Assembly (NCBI GenBank): GCA_001599595.1
Contig: BCHH01000009.1
Location: forward strand, 2,171,224-2,235,223
Source of the DNA: Beverwykella pulmonaria
Taxonomy: Eukaryota; Ascomycota; Dothideomycetes; Pleosporales; Melanommataceae
Length of the DNA: 64,000 bases
Direction: 5' to 3'
How positions within the stretch are numbered: the stretch's first letter is position 1; every line of letters begins with the position of its first letter. A program made the translations under genes and the position numbers. The notes beneath the pieces were generated by a model. It did not search any database and had not been told where the DNA came from. It worked only from the letters and a program-made list of their open reading frames with translations. Positions 43,621 to 54,600 of the stretch are shown in pieces.

Positions 43621-45130
43621 TTTGCTTATATGACTCACTTCCATGTTTGTTATGGCTACCTTGGTAGGCTCCTGCCGTGCATGGTAAGACTCTAGATGTT
43701 TCTTCGGTAGCTCCTCTGTAGAATCAATACAAAAATTGTCTCTCTCTATCTACTTCGTCACATCACGACACTATTTAAGCCAGATAATCTATAAGCAGGA
43801 TTTCTGGATCCTTAAACGTCATCACGACTAAGAGGGGGGTTGCTAGGTGTAGAAGGTGAGAGGAGGGAACGCAAGGTAATGTAAGAAGGAGGCAAGGTTA
43901 TAATAGGCAATATGGAACTATGGGCTGGAGAGTGGGCTTGCAGGCAGGACAGCTGTACATAAAGAGGATACAATTGAATTGACTATGCTGATAAACTATA
44001 AAGTATATTCTTAAGGTTTATGGCGGTGGCAATGGCGGTGGCAATGGAAGCCCTAGCAGGGTGTGTTACGTGTCGCACATGCTCTACCATATGTCCTATT
44101 CCAGCTAGCTCCCATTCACAAGTACATATAGCCATCGTGCGAGCAGTCAGCTCGCCACGGCTTTCGCACTCCTTATATACACATTTACCCATCAGACGAT
44201 TGACTGCTTCCACTAATCGTGACAGGGAACGCTGCTGGCCCACTCATGTTACCCCCTTGTATTAATCGTCAGCTTCGAAGAAGCTCTTCTGCTTCTTAGT
44301 TTTAATTTACTTGTATTACATCACCTCTTTCTTGTTTTAGAGCTGCTGTCACTTGATTTAGTTTATAAGAAGTCGCAGGAGTACATCACTTCAAAAAATC
44401 AATGACGCTTGGGTCCCTACCCTAGGTGAGATTCACGCTATAAAGTAGTAGCCCTAGGAATGAAACTGGTAATACCGCTATCCTGATAACCGAAATATTT
44501 TCTTCTATTTGACACGCACGAGCTGCACAGGTTTTCAAATGCCGACTTTAACCAATTAAAAGGTTCTTCACCCCGCATTCATATCCTTGTATACCGCGGT
44601 CTACATAGCACATAAATATTAAAGGCGGGCAGTCGCGAAACAATAATTTAAAAAAAATCACTCGTTGATTCGCTGCTCTGCAAATTCAAGCTTGGCAACC
44701 ATTATCGATCGACTGTGAGATCTTGGCTCACTCTTTAACCTAGCATTAATTTGATGCGAACTTGTCTAAACTATCACAAGTACCAAATTTGGTCTAGGTT
44801 GTCCTCTCACAAGACCCATAATTCATTACAATCGCACACCAATACCACACACATGAGGTCATGGCTTTAAGTCTATTGTGCCATGGCTTTGCCAAACTCT
44901 ACTTCATTTGAAGGAGATTGCACATTAGAGCCAAACGATTCATACAATGCATAACTAGGTGGACAGCCTAACTCGGGATGGCAAAGCTCATGTTGAACCT
45001 AAAGAGGTGCCCTTCTCCAACTCCCCCGCAATGGAGGTTGGGGTATAAGAAATGCGAGCACTTTCCATCTAGTCTCTAATATCACTGAAAGTGGATGAAC
45101 GACCACACGCAAGCTAGTCCATCATCCGCC
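43621..45130. other. Spacer between the Tc1-like fragment and the AA12 gene
   Basis: It contains a 86-codon minus frame (43983-44243) of unknown nature over a GGCGGTGGCAAT duplication (about 44020-44048). The last 500 bp are balanced in composition and act as the AA12 promoter. I see no other gene. Confidence 0.4.
45031..45050 (+). promoter_or_regulatory. TATA box and CreA-like site of the AA12 gene
   Basis: GGTATAAGA at 45042-45050 lies 81 bp before the ATG. About 10 bp upstream CCCCCGC fits the reverse of the fungal carbon-catabolite repressor site SYGGRG. Glucose repression is therefore plausible but inferred from one site only. Confidence 0.4.
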
Positions 45131-46691
45131 ATGATTCCACTTTACCATCTCGTCTTCGCCCTTGCAACTCTCTCTTCAAACACTCTCGCTCGGACATGCA
45201 CAACAATCAACCCCGCCTATGCTCCAACATGGGGTACTGGCTTCTCCGGCCGTGTCGTCATGAACGGGTTGAAATCGCCTCGTGGCCTAGTCTTTGATTC
45301 CTTGAACAACTTGCTGATCGTTGAATCTGGCACTGGAGTTCGCTACGTAAAGCTTACAGATAACGGTGGGATCGATATTTGCGTTGCGAGTTTCAAGCAG
45401 CTTATCAATGAGAGAGGGGTGAGAAAAGTTACTTTCTACTTGAGTGAGATAACTCTCACTGACAGTTGCGAATTAGCTTAACCACGGGATTGATCTTTCG
45501 GTAGATGGCAAGACTCTTTTCGTTTCTTCTATGACGACCGTCTGGGGGTATCCATATGACGCTGCTGCTGGGACTGTGGGGACAAGGAAGACGCTCATCA
45601 CAGGCATGAGCAATAGTGGCCACTCGACTCGCACTATCCTCACTTCGAAGAAGAATCCAGATCTCTTGGTAGTATCAGTCGGCTCCAATGCTAACATCGA
45701 CGCTGCAACATCGCAGCAAAGTTCCGGACGCAGCCAGCTTCGAACCTTTAGCATCGCGAAGATCAGCCAAGCGTCAGTGGCTTATACAGCTGGGGAGGTC
45801 TTGGGATGGGGACTGAGGAACAGTGTCGGAGTAACCGAAAATCCAATCTCTGGCGGAATTGTACGTTATATGATGCTTTGGACGCGTACTTTTTTGGAGT
45901 TGTGAGGTCTGATCTTGTCTCTAGTGGTCTGTTGAAAACGGTGTAGACGACATGAAGAAGAATAACGTCGATATCCACAACACTAACCCTTGCGGTTCGT
46001 TATCCCTGCTCTTTCTCCTTCCGTTTTCCCAAGCTCTCCCCTGGAACTAGAACAACTCACTCGTCATTCATAGAGGAGCTTAACTACCACGGCACTCTCA
46101 GCGGCACTTCGTCTGAACGTGGCGCCAACTACGGCTATCCCGAATGCTTTGCTGCATGGGATCCATCCGTCATTCCCAATAACCAAAACATCAAGGTTGG
46201 AACACAGTTTGCGATTGGCACAGGCAGCGATGCTATTTGCGCACAGCGTACTCCGCCGAAGCTGTGCTTTCCGAGTCATACTGCACCGTTGAGTGTTCGT
46301 TTTAATAGCAATAGCACTGCGGCTTATATTACTTTCCACGGCTCTTGGTACGTTTTAATAGTTCTTCTCTTCTACTTCGCACGACCCAACCCTCCGAAAA
46401 TACGCCGATGGCTTTTGTGAAATGCATATCATAGCGTTACTGACGGTCATAAGGGATCGGAGCCCGCCCGATGGCTACCGTCTCAGCAAGATTAACGTTA
46501 ATCCTACTACCGGCATGCCAACTGAGCCTTCGACATCAACCACAGCCGCTATAAACGTAATGAGTAATCCCAACAATGGAAACTGCCCTTCAAGATGCTT
46601 TCGTCCTGTTGATTTGGCTTTTGACGGGATGAAAAGGCTTTTTATGACTAGTGATTCTTCAAATGAGGTTTGGGTAATCAGTGGGGCGTAG
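45131..46691 (+). CDS. Secreted PQQ-dependent sugar dehydrogenase (AA12-type)
   Basis: Exons 45131-45418, 45477-45860, 45925-45994, 46074-46347 and 46454-46691 close in frame to 417 residues; all four introns are GT-AG (58, 64, 79 and 106 bp). Residues 1 to about 22 (MIPLYHLVFALATLSSNTLA) are a signal peptide. The rest follows the sorbosone/pyranose dehydrogenase beta-propeller family: GLKSPRGLVFDSLNNLLIVE, LNHGIDLSVDGKTLF, GHSTRTILTSKKNPDLLVVS, GEVLGWGLRNSVGV, ELNYHG, NYGYPECFAAWD, ITFHGSW, DGYRLSKI, CFRPVDLAFD. Characterised fungal AA12 enzymes oxidise sugars with pyrroloquinoline quinone and pass electrons to cytochromes or lytic monooxygenases. This copy lacks the extra cytochrome and CBM domains some relatives carry. 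An in-frame upstream start at 45095 exists but would bury the signal peptide. The gene looks intact. Confidence 0.88.
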
Positions 46692-46879
46692 GTGATCTAT
46701 CAAGGTTTTTGGATAGAGTCAGTTTGTACAAGTTTGCTGCATTTTTGGTTCAGATGTTCCGTTTCTTGAGATGACTTGAAAAGAAGTTCCAATGAAACTG
46801 CTCATGAGAGCATCTAAATTGTAATATGGACCATATTAAAGTTGCAGCAAGTTTGAGGTTGTAATTACACGCACAAAGG

Positions 46880-47625
46880 CCTATAGTGACGTTTTTTGTT
46901 TGTAGGAGAGCTGTTTCTGCCTAGTATGACACACTGTTGACGATGACTACTATTGGTCTGTAGCTAAAGGCCTCGCGGAGCGTGGGTACAAAAGGTGTTT
47001 TAATCTACTTGATAAAGTCATCTCTACTGAAGTATCTCTTCTTGAGCTCTGTACATTAACAGCATACGTAAGTAGAATCGCGTGGATGTCTCCCTTCTTA
47101 ATTTTGGCCATATACCGAGTCTTATTGCTAATAGGTGCGTAGGTGTGGTGCCTCTAGTAAGTATTCTTGTTGAATATTGACTCGTAAAGAAACACCAATT
47201 CGTTGGCCGCGTAGCACCTCATACATTTGAGATACGACTCAAGCCTTGTTCTGGTTGGCACAAAACGGCTGCAGTGTCCTTCTAGTCCAGTTGTGTGACT
47301 TTAAATAATTACTAACAGCATGACGACTAATATATACACCTCTTTCTATTAGCAACCACATGACCATCTCGTCTTGATACATCCACCCGCTGCGCACAAA
47401 CTTATTGAATAGAGCCTGGCCGTCTTCAGCGCTGAGTTTGGGTTTAGTACCTAGATTGCTCTGCAGTGGTTTCCGCACGCTGTCATAATCTCAGAGGTTT
47501 GCTAACACGTTGTCAACCGCATAGCGAGAAATACCGATGCGGCCAGCGATCTCATCCGGGTACCAACCATACTGTAGGAAGTGCTTAATATGAAGGTGCA
47601 TACGAATAGAGAGACCACGGGTCAT
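46880..47625 (-). pseudogene. Tc1/IS630-like transposase relic
   Basis: From an ATG at 47625 (minus) the frame reads LSIRMHLHIKHFLQYGWYPD, EIAGRIGISRYAVDNVLANL, a TGA, then a clean 79-codon stretch (47239-47478) with KPKLSAEDGQALFNKFVRSG and YISRHAVSNYLKSHNWTRRT. These are two helix-turn-helix units typical of Tc1/IS630 transposase N-termini. Downstream the frame decays quickly (QEYLLEAPHLRTY, SRDDFIK, SYRPIVVIVNSVS), the last piece being in the place where the second catalytic Asp of '.vi..DN.s.H' should be. No TIRs are recognised. Confidence 0.6.
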
Positions 47626-47639
47626 GAATTGAGAGCCTT

Positions 47640-47870
47640 GTGGAAGAGGGACGCGCTCTGGTGATGGGAGGAGATACCGTACGCGCGGTACATATGAGGC
47701 TCGAAATACGTCGAAAACCCCTCTCCTACAACACTAAATGGATCGTCGATATAGGCTTTTGTACGCGCAATTATAGCCTCAAGCTACCTAGCTACAATCA
47801 CACGCGTAGATGTTGATTTCTGACGCGTCGTAGGCAAATCCGGGGCTGGGAATTTCGCAATGCCTGCCAA
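47640..47870 (-). pseudogene. Short unidentified coding fragment
   Basis: The minus strand reads PAPDLPTTRQKSTSTRVIVA, one stop, then LEAIIARTKAYIDDPFSVVG, EGFSTYFEPHMYRAYGISSH and HQSASLFHKALN. It is open apart from that stop, and lies directly upstream of the Tc1-like relic. It could be the edge of a host gene destroyed by the insertion. The family is not recognised. Confidence 0.3.
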
Positions 47871-48064
47871 AGGATCTCCCAATTTCCTGCCTTAACAGAT
47901 TGGCCGCACTAGGAATCGAGACATACTCGTTTAACCAATAACGTTTCTACAACCCCGCAATCTCCGTTGTGGGGAGCCGAAAGAGTGTTAAGCGCAACAC
48001 CATCATCCAGATCAACTGTGACCTTCTAGTCTACCCTTATCCTCACGCCAAAGATTCTGACACC

Positions 48065-48568
48065 ATGTCCATCCTCGCTCCTCTATCCGGTTCCGAAAAA
48101 TACAAGACCCTCCACGCAACCGCTACCGAATTCATAAACTCTCAGTCCCAAGACCTCACCCAACCCTCGCGCATGAACCACTCCCGAATCCGCGCTATAC
48201 GCACCTCACCCACGTTTACGCATAGCTGGGGGCACAACTACCTTGTATCCACCAAGCCAGGGCTTTCCGGAGAGCTAGACGTTGAAGGTTTCATCGGCCA
48301 TCTCAGCAGTATGACGCCTCATCTTGAGTCCTGGGACACCCATATCACAGACGTTATTATCGATGAGGTACGAATGATTGCTGTGGTGAGGGGCAGCTAT
48401 TATATGCGGGCGAAGGGGGCAAACGAGACGGTGGAGAATGACCTAGTGTGGGTTTTGGAGATGGATGATAGTGGAGGAAAGGTGAGAAGGAGTGTGGAGT
48501 TTATTGATGGTGTGGCGGCGGGAAGGTTGCAGGAAGTGATTAGGAGGGTGAAAGATAAGGAGGGGTGA
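48065..48568 (+). CDS. SnoaL-like (NTF2-fold) protein
   Basis: The single-exon frame runs 167 codons from ATG 48065 (context CACCATGTC). The open frame extends upstream to 47969, but 48065 is the first start with a good context. The sequence fits fungal SnoaL-like proteins: an N-terminal helix (LHATATEFINSQSQDL), FTHSWGHNYLVSTKPGLSGE, ITDVIIDEVRMIAVVRGSYY and the C-terminal DLVWVLEMDD...VRRSVEFIDG strand pair. The NTF2-like cone fold binds small hydrophobic ligands; polyketide cyclases and isomerases are characterised members, but most fungal copies have no known role. There is no signal peptide, and no biosynthetic neighbours suggest a cluster. The frame is intact. Confidence 0.7.
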   Translation: MSILAPLSGSEKYKTLHATATEFINSQSQDLTQPSRMNHSRIRAIRTSPTFTHSWGHNYLVSTKPGLSGELDVEGFIGHLSSMTPHLESWDTHITDVIIDEVRMIAVVRGSYYMRAKGANETVENDLVWVLEMDDSGGKVRRSVEFIDGVAAGRLQEVIRRVKDKEG

Positions 48569-50207
48569 AATTATTGATAGGAGAATCACGCAGAAGACGG
48601 CTGTATCAATTTCTTTTCCTCCTACTGTTGCTTATGCGAAATATTGCTGGCCTTAAAACACATGCTGGAATAAGTAGAATTATACTTGCAATTAGGCTAG
48701 TAGATGTATGCTAACTGCAAATAAGTGTCTTAGGCTTGTAGCTGTATTGCTGAGATACGACTGCAGTTTGATACATCATGCTGGGTCTATACAGCTAGAG
48801 AATCTCAAGATGGCTTACTGACTCTAGACTTATAGTTAGATGCTATAAAATATAGCGTTCCTGAAAATCCTATAATTCTTGTGCTTCCCTTTCGTTTTCT
48901 CAAATAAGACGAAAGCAATATAGGGGCGAAATCATATCTCTCCTACACAGGAAAGAAGGCAACACAGATGGGAAGGAAATCATAACAAATACCTAACAAA
49001 CCCTAGCCCCAGGTTATTGCCGACCTGCTTCATGCCACCCCCACCGAGGTTGAAGTGAAATCCAAGATTAACGACCAACTCCCTGGCCATGACAAAATTA
49101 AGCGAGACCAGGGGTAGCACGTGCGTTTGTGTGTGCGTGCGTGCGATACTGTGGGCATGCATGTGCAGGTTCCGGTGAGTGGTGAGCGCGAACTGCCCTC
49201 CATTTTGCTCCGGCTAGTTATTCTTGGCTCAAATAGTCCTTTATGTTTCAAATTAGCACTTCACTAGCTAATTCAAAATTTTCGGTGATAGCATCTGGCC
49301 TAGGAGTGTGAGGTCTTGCTGATCATGCCGTTGCTTGGGTGGGTGGCTAGGGGTTTGAATGAAGAAGATGCAGCGACTAGAAAGAGGGACAAATGGAGTG
49401 AGTTAGAGCGAGAGTCTCAAAGAAAGTTGTGCATGCAAGTTAAAGAACGAAAATATATTTTGGTGGGTATGAGTAGACAGCTTGTGTAATCAAAACCCAA
49501 TAGTTAATTACTTCACGGCAAGGCCCCACTGTCTCATGCAACCAATGTACAGAAGCTGATCATGACTCGTTGCGGCAATTCTTCAAAACTTACTTTGTGT
49601 TGCATATCTACAACCAGAAGTTCCAAAGTAGCGGTGAGCGGTACGCATCATGCAGCTCGAAAGCAGGTGCTGAAATGCTCTAACGTTATGGCCGTTCGTC
49701 TTAAGCATCAATTCTCGCATTAACCAGCATCAGTGTACCTTGCAGCTCTGTGCTTGCAGGGCACGGAAGAGTCTTGACGCATGTAGAGTAGCTGTCGATC
49801 GTTCGGCAGTTTGGGACCGCTCGTCAGTCCTCCTTGGGAATTGAAGATTTTCTCACTCCCCTGCTATTGCGCAAATTTATTTTTGTTCTTCTCAGATCAT
49901 CTCGTATATGAACTTCAGCAGTATGATTAGCATAGACAGTGCACCTAATCAACCGGTCGTCGGTATGACATCGGCGGAGCGGGGCTGGGCCTACTGCACT
50001 GCAAAGTAGCTATTCATGCAGAGAACTGCGACTTGTGATGTTTTCACATTCCGTGTGCCTAACGTGTAAACACCTTAGTATCCGGGGTAATTTATTCTCC
50101 ATGTTCTCAATTCGTGGAAGTACAAGTTGTTCGTGATGGAGGTAAACTGTTATCTGGATGGTGTGGAACCAGATGGAGAATCGAAATCTGGAGAAATCAA
50201 TATGTTA
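48569..50207. other. Intergenic stretch without a supported gene
   Basis: About 1.6 kb of balanced to AT-rich sequence. It includes a short TG/TGCG repeat (GTGTGTGCGTGCGTGCG near 49125-49145). Frames on both strands are short and lack family features. Confidence 0.45.
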
Positions 50208-51083
50208 TTATAAACAGAAGTGTCGAGGAAACAGTATCAAGATGTGTATTCTGTGTGAAGTATGTACAGCTAATATATATAAGACGGCAGCGTAGCTAAC
50301 CGCACGTAATACGTATTCGTAGTACGTGAATTATTCGGTCACGTGATACGTACGAACGCAATCGATTTGTGAGTCGTAGTTTTTGTTTTGTTTGGCATAA
50401 ATCTTGCACGTACTACACCTATACGTTTGTGCTTTGGCGGTGGGTTTTGTGCCCATTGGAGGAGGTTGTTTGCCTGTTGTCATGAGGCTTTTGTACGCGC
50501 TAAAGTTGTGTTTTGTGCAGTCACAAATCTCCAATGACTTGTGTGATAGGGGATTGTAAGCAATGTAGCAAAATGTAAACGCACTTTTGTCAACACCCTC
50601 CATCTCCTATTAAGCAGGTTCTCTTATTTTATCCTAGACTTATTTTGTGAGACGCGTTATTACTAAATATGTTTCTAACTAGCTGCGAGTGCGTGCAAGA
50701 GAGCTTTTAGTAGAGGCAGAAGGACTGTTACTTAATATGTGGGACTTTAATTCAGGCGCTGCAGCTTTAGAGCAAGTTGGCTACTCTAGCAGCTCACATT
50801 AATTGTCAAAAATAGCCTCTTAGCAAGACTACGCCCTCAATTTCAAACGTAACTTCTCACTTTGGGGCGAAACGTACGAACGTAGCAACAATCTTAAACG
50901 TTACTTTTACGCTACGTACTTAGCTCTCAATTCACCCTTTACGTACGAACGTACTAACAATCTGAGAAGTAGCAGGCACAAAAAGGGCAAGCCGTAGCGT
51001 ACTACGTACGATTGGCTACGCTGTAAGACGGACTGATTAGTCAGTGGCACATCCACGTGACGGTATGGTGTCCTGGGCTTACA
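50208..51083 (-). mobile_element. Solo copia LTR split by a hAT-like insertion
   Basis: The left part (about 50208-50287, AGGAAACAGTATCAAGATGTGTATT...TATAAGACGG) and the right part (51024-51083, TAAGACGGACTGATTAGTCAGTG...GGGCTTACA) join through TAAGACGG to give the copia-family LTR seen at 24243. The left end is diverged and no outer TSD was identified. Confidence 0.8.
50288..51023. mobile_element. hAT-like non-autonomous element (736 bp) with 8-bp TSD
   Basis: The ends CAGCGTAGCTAACCGCACGTA and TACGTACGATTGGCTACGCTG are imperfect inverted repeats starting CAGCG. TAAGACGG is present on both sides (50280-50287, 51024-51031). An 8-bp duplication and CAGNG termini are hallmarks of hAT elements. 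The ends are rich in ACGT words; ACGTACGAACG occurs at about 50348, 50873 and 50941, likely subterminal binding sites. A 90-codon minus frame (50331-50603, with YRCSTCKIYAKQNKN) is inside; I cannot relate it to a hAT transposase. Confidence 0.88.
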
Positions 51084-51269
51084 GTTTGCCTATTCTAAAT
51101 TAGTGGCTCAAAACAGAAGACAGCGGAATGTCCACATTTCATCATGTAACATCGTATCCAACATGTTATGGTGCGTGCTTGGGCGTCTCTTAGCTCCGAC
51201 AGTTGGCGTTGTGATATGCGTGCCTTTCGCTCCTCAATAACCTTTTCTTTAAGATCCAAGAAACTCTAT

Positions 51270-51668
51270 TGCGATAGAGGAGAGGGTGTGATATAAAAAA
51301 TCACGAGGGTAGAAGGCGACTCGCAGTCCTGCGATGTCCGAAGCAGCAATGCACTGAAAGAAGGAGGAGGATCAAGGTGAGGTTTGGCAGTAGACTATTG
51401 TAATTTCGTTGTATCTAGCTACCAAACGAATGAAAGAGACGTGGGAATGAAAGATAGAAGAAATTTTCGTGATCTCGTTAGGGCGAGGGTCGTGTGTTCG
51501 GTGGGGTTTTTGGTGCATTCGATTCATTCCCCTTCAGTGATCAATGGGCATGGTGTTCGGATATCCATATATATACCGCGTTGAGTGATGACGACAGAGA
51601 AACCAAGACCTATTCCCTGCACCGTGCCTGAAGTGAATTTGGGCAAAGTAGCTTCTCGCTACGGCGCA
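51270..51668. repeat. Dispersed ~400-bp repeat, copy 2 (solo-LTR-like)
   Basis: It is homologous to 33064-33527 but 65 bp shorter. It starts TGCG and ends CGCA, with CTAT on both sides (51266-51269, 51669-51672). A TATATATACCGCGTTGA box is conserved. Confidence 0.6.
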
Positions 51669-51672
51669 CTAT

Positions 51673-54600
51673 TGTCGCATGTCTATACATTATCGTCGTC
51701 ACAGCACCACCGGGGACCACATAGTAGAATTGTGTTCTTCGCCTATTTGCCAGAGAGATCATGGTACTGTCGGAAAGAGTCGCCACAATGATAGGGCAAA
51801 TGGGTCCAAGGTCACTGAAGACTAAGAAATTATCATTGTGTATATGGGCAGCAAAAGAAGGAATAATTAGTATAGACAGTAGTTAACAGCGCCAGCATGT
51901 CCCAATTAATTGTACTAACAAGTGCTCAGTCGTTCTCGTGACGCAATACCAGCTATTCCAAGGTTCAGAAATATATTCGCACTCGTTGGCCCTTATACGA
52001 GTTTGGCAACCAAGGCGCTCAATTTGCTAGTGTAGAAACAAGAGGAACATGACCCGTGCCAAAGGCGGACTTATAAAAGCAATAGAAATATCTCAAAAAA
52101 GGACGAGCGTAGGAATCGCGACCATGGCGCTGACGAGTGAGCAAATCCGAGACCGCATGATAGCAATGTGAAGGAGGGACGGTGGGTGGAAGCCTTGTAT
52201 CAGAATTCAAAATCTTCACTCATTCGAGCGCGACGAGCGTGGTGGTTACACAACAAGTCTCTCCGATAACTCCGCCTGTATGTTTGAGGTATATTTTTGA
52301 CTTGTTCAAGGGCGTAGGTAAGATGGTGTGAGAACTCGAAACTAGAATGAAAAAAGCGGTCGCAGCTGCTTCAAAGCCCTAGAGAAGAATCAGCTCAAAG
52401 GTTCTGGAACGGCTTGACGCATAGAGAGTGATAGAGTATGTGGGACGTTGTTAATGTCTCGGAAGTTGAGGTACTTGTCAATCCGTGCATTGAGCCGTTC
52501 TCGATCCTCGGATTGTAAGTCTGGGGCTCAGTCGCCATGAGGGTGGGATAAAGATACCAACATGGATGAAGACTCGCCAAACGTTCATGTACCCATGATT
52601 TTATGATATGTCGGACATGCGTGGACCTGAAATCCCGCCTCGCTGACCACCCTTCCGACTTCCAGTCGGCGTTGTCTTATCGTCTGCTCTCGAGATCTGA
52701 TGGCCGTCGAGTTTGTGTCGACAACATTATCTCTCTCGATTTCGAAGGGATGATCGTAAGGCGACACAGGGTGGTAACGGGAGGCTGGTTCTCTTGACTG
52801 GCGAGGGATGTACCGCTGGAGTTGGAGGGCCTCACTTGAGCAGGACGGGCTCAGCGTAGCATTGTTGAGGCGAATGAGCCCTTCTGATCTCATGCCATAT
52901 TATAGGATGAGAATTTGCGTCTAATAAGTAGTTCCTTTGTAGTCCAGAAAGGTTTGGTCGAAGTTTTCAGCGGCTGGGATGCGGAAAGTTAGAGCGATCA
53001 AGCCCTGCTTCGGAGAGTTCGGGGAAGGGTATAATCACGCGGAAGCACCAGCCAAGTTGCCGCCCGTATTCCAATACGCATACCAATACAGAATAGTACA
53101 ATGCGTATCGTGTGAATACTGCTATCTCAAAATATAGCATCCAATGATTTCGTTGCACAGTATGTTTCACATTCCTTGAGACTACAAAAGAACCTACATG
53201 AAACTTCACAGCCAAAGCCCAAGATTGTTCCCTAGGAGTGCATATGCTCTTCTCCACGAGCTCGTCTTCAGCCCAAATAGGGCTGGAGAGAACATATTGC
53301 TCCTGACTAGGTAGACTACATCCTGAACGCATCGACTCTGTCCGTCATATTATTTCCAAAGCACCCTTTTCATCGAGTCGCAGCGGGGTCTGCGGCAAGG
53401 TTTCCGAATGGCGCTTGATCCAATGCGTTCGTTGTTCTAGCTTAACCCATTACTCATGCTAAGCGCCGCAACCGTTACGGTTGTGCATCAGTCCGTCCAT
53501 CCTTGCTGGGACCCATGTGGATCCTAGAAACGGGGAAAAAGGATCCACGTCGGCCTGCGCTGTAATCATATATCTAATAGAGGTGATTTAACACTCGTAT
53601 CACAAGCACATGTTCCCTAGCATCAATACAGTATAGGAAAGGCGTTGGCGCACGTTGTCATACTGCCATGTCAATATACTGCCGTGTCACGGCCCTACGA
53701 GACCACAAAGCGACGTAGCGTGATTCCCGATTCTGCGACGTTTATCATGCTGTCCCGTTATGAATCATGAGTTGACCTTCCCCGCCTCATAGCCTATTCA
53801 GTCATAGCCACATTTGAGGAAAATGCGGACAACAGGGTAATGTTGTCCAGGTGCTATTATACTCTTTATCTAGGTCGAGCAGACGTCTGAAATTTTTCGA
53901 GGCTGAATAGACTCGTTTGGTCGGTGTGTTCTCTAGTGATATAGGCTGTCTTTATCGGGAACGTCTACAAAAGAACTAAAAGGCTGACTTTTTGATGGTA
54001 TATGCATTTTGGCTTTTAGTATGCTTCCTGGAAGCCGCCGAAACCTGTCCCTCGATGGAGAGGCTAAACATGCTTTCGCAGATACACACTTCACCTGCGT
54101 GAAATAGAAACGACACTCATAGTTATTGAAAAGGCAACGATGGAGTACCCAGCTGTACGACTTCTAGAAGTAACAATATTCTGGTCAACATACGCATTCA
54201 CCTCCTCAAGGTGGTACGATAATTGTTGCAGGGTGCCATCACACCGGTCGATGAATTAAGTCTTTGCTTGCCTCAAAAGCTTCGCATGCTTAGAGACACG
54301 GGTTTAATGACCCCGTCTCATGTAGATCAATCGTGCATTATCGTGTTCTCAACAAGTTGTGTGCTTCTGACGGGTACAGTGGGCTGAAGCGGCTAGAGAA
54401 AATTCGCTGGTAGGTGCCAGCGTGTTTCTAGCCCGACAAATAGAGACCGTGAAATCCAACAGATCTTCCGGGAAGTATAGTTGGAGCAATTACCTGCCGT
54501 TATTGAGGAAAGCTGATGCGTTGTTGGCCAGAAGTCGAGACCTGAATGGTGGGATGGAGCCAGAGCGGCATGAACTTAGGCAATCGGGCGAGTAAGGATC

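Noticed and set aside
49030..49251. Minus frames over the TG/TGCG repeat
   Set aside because: Low-complexity sequence with no conserved pattern.
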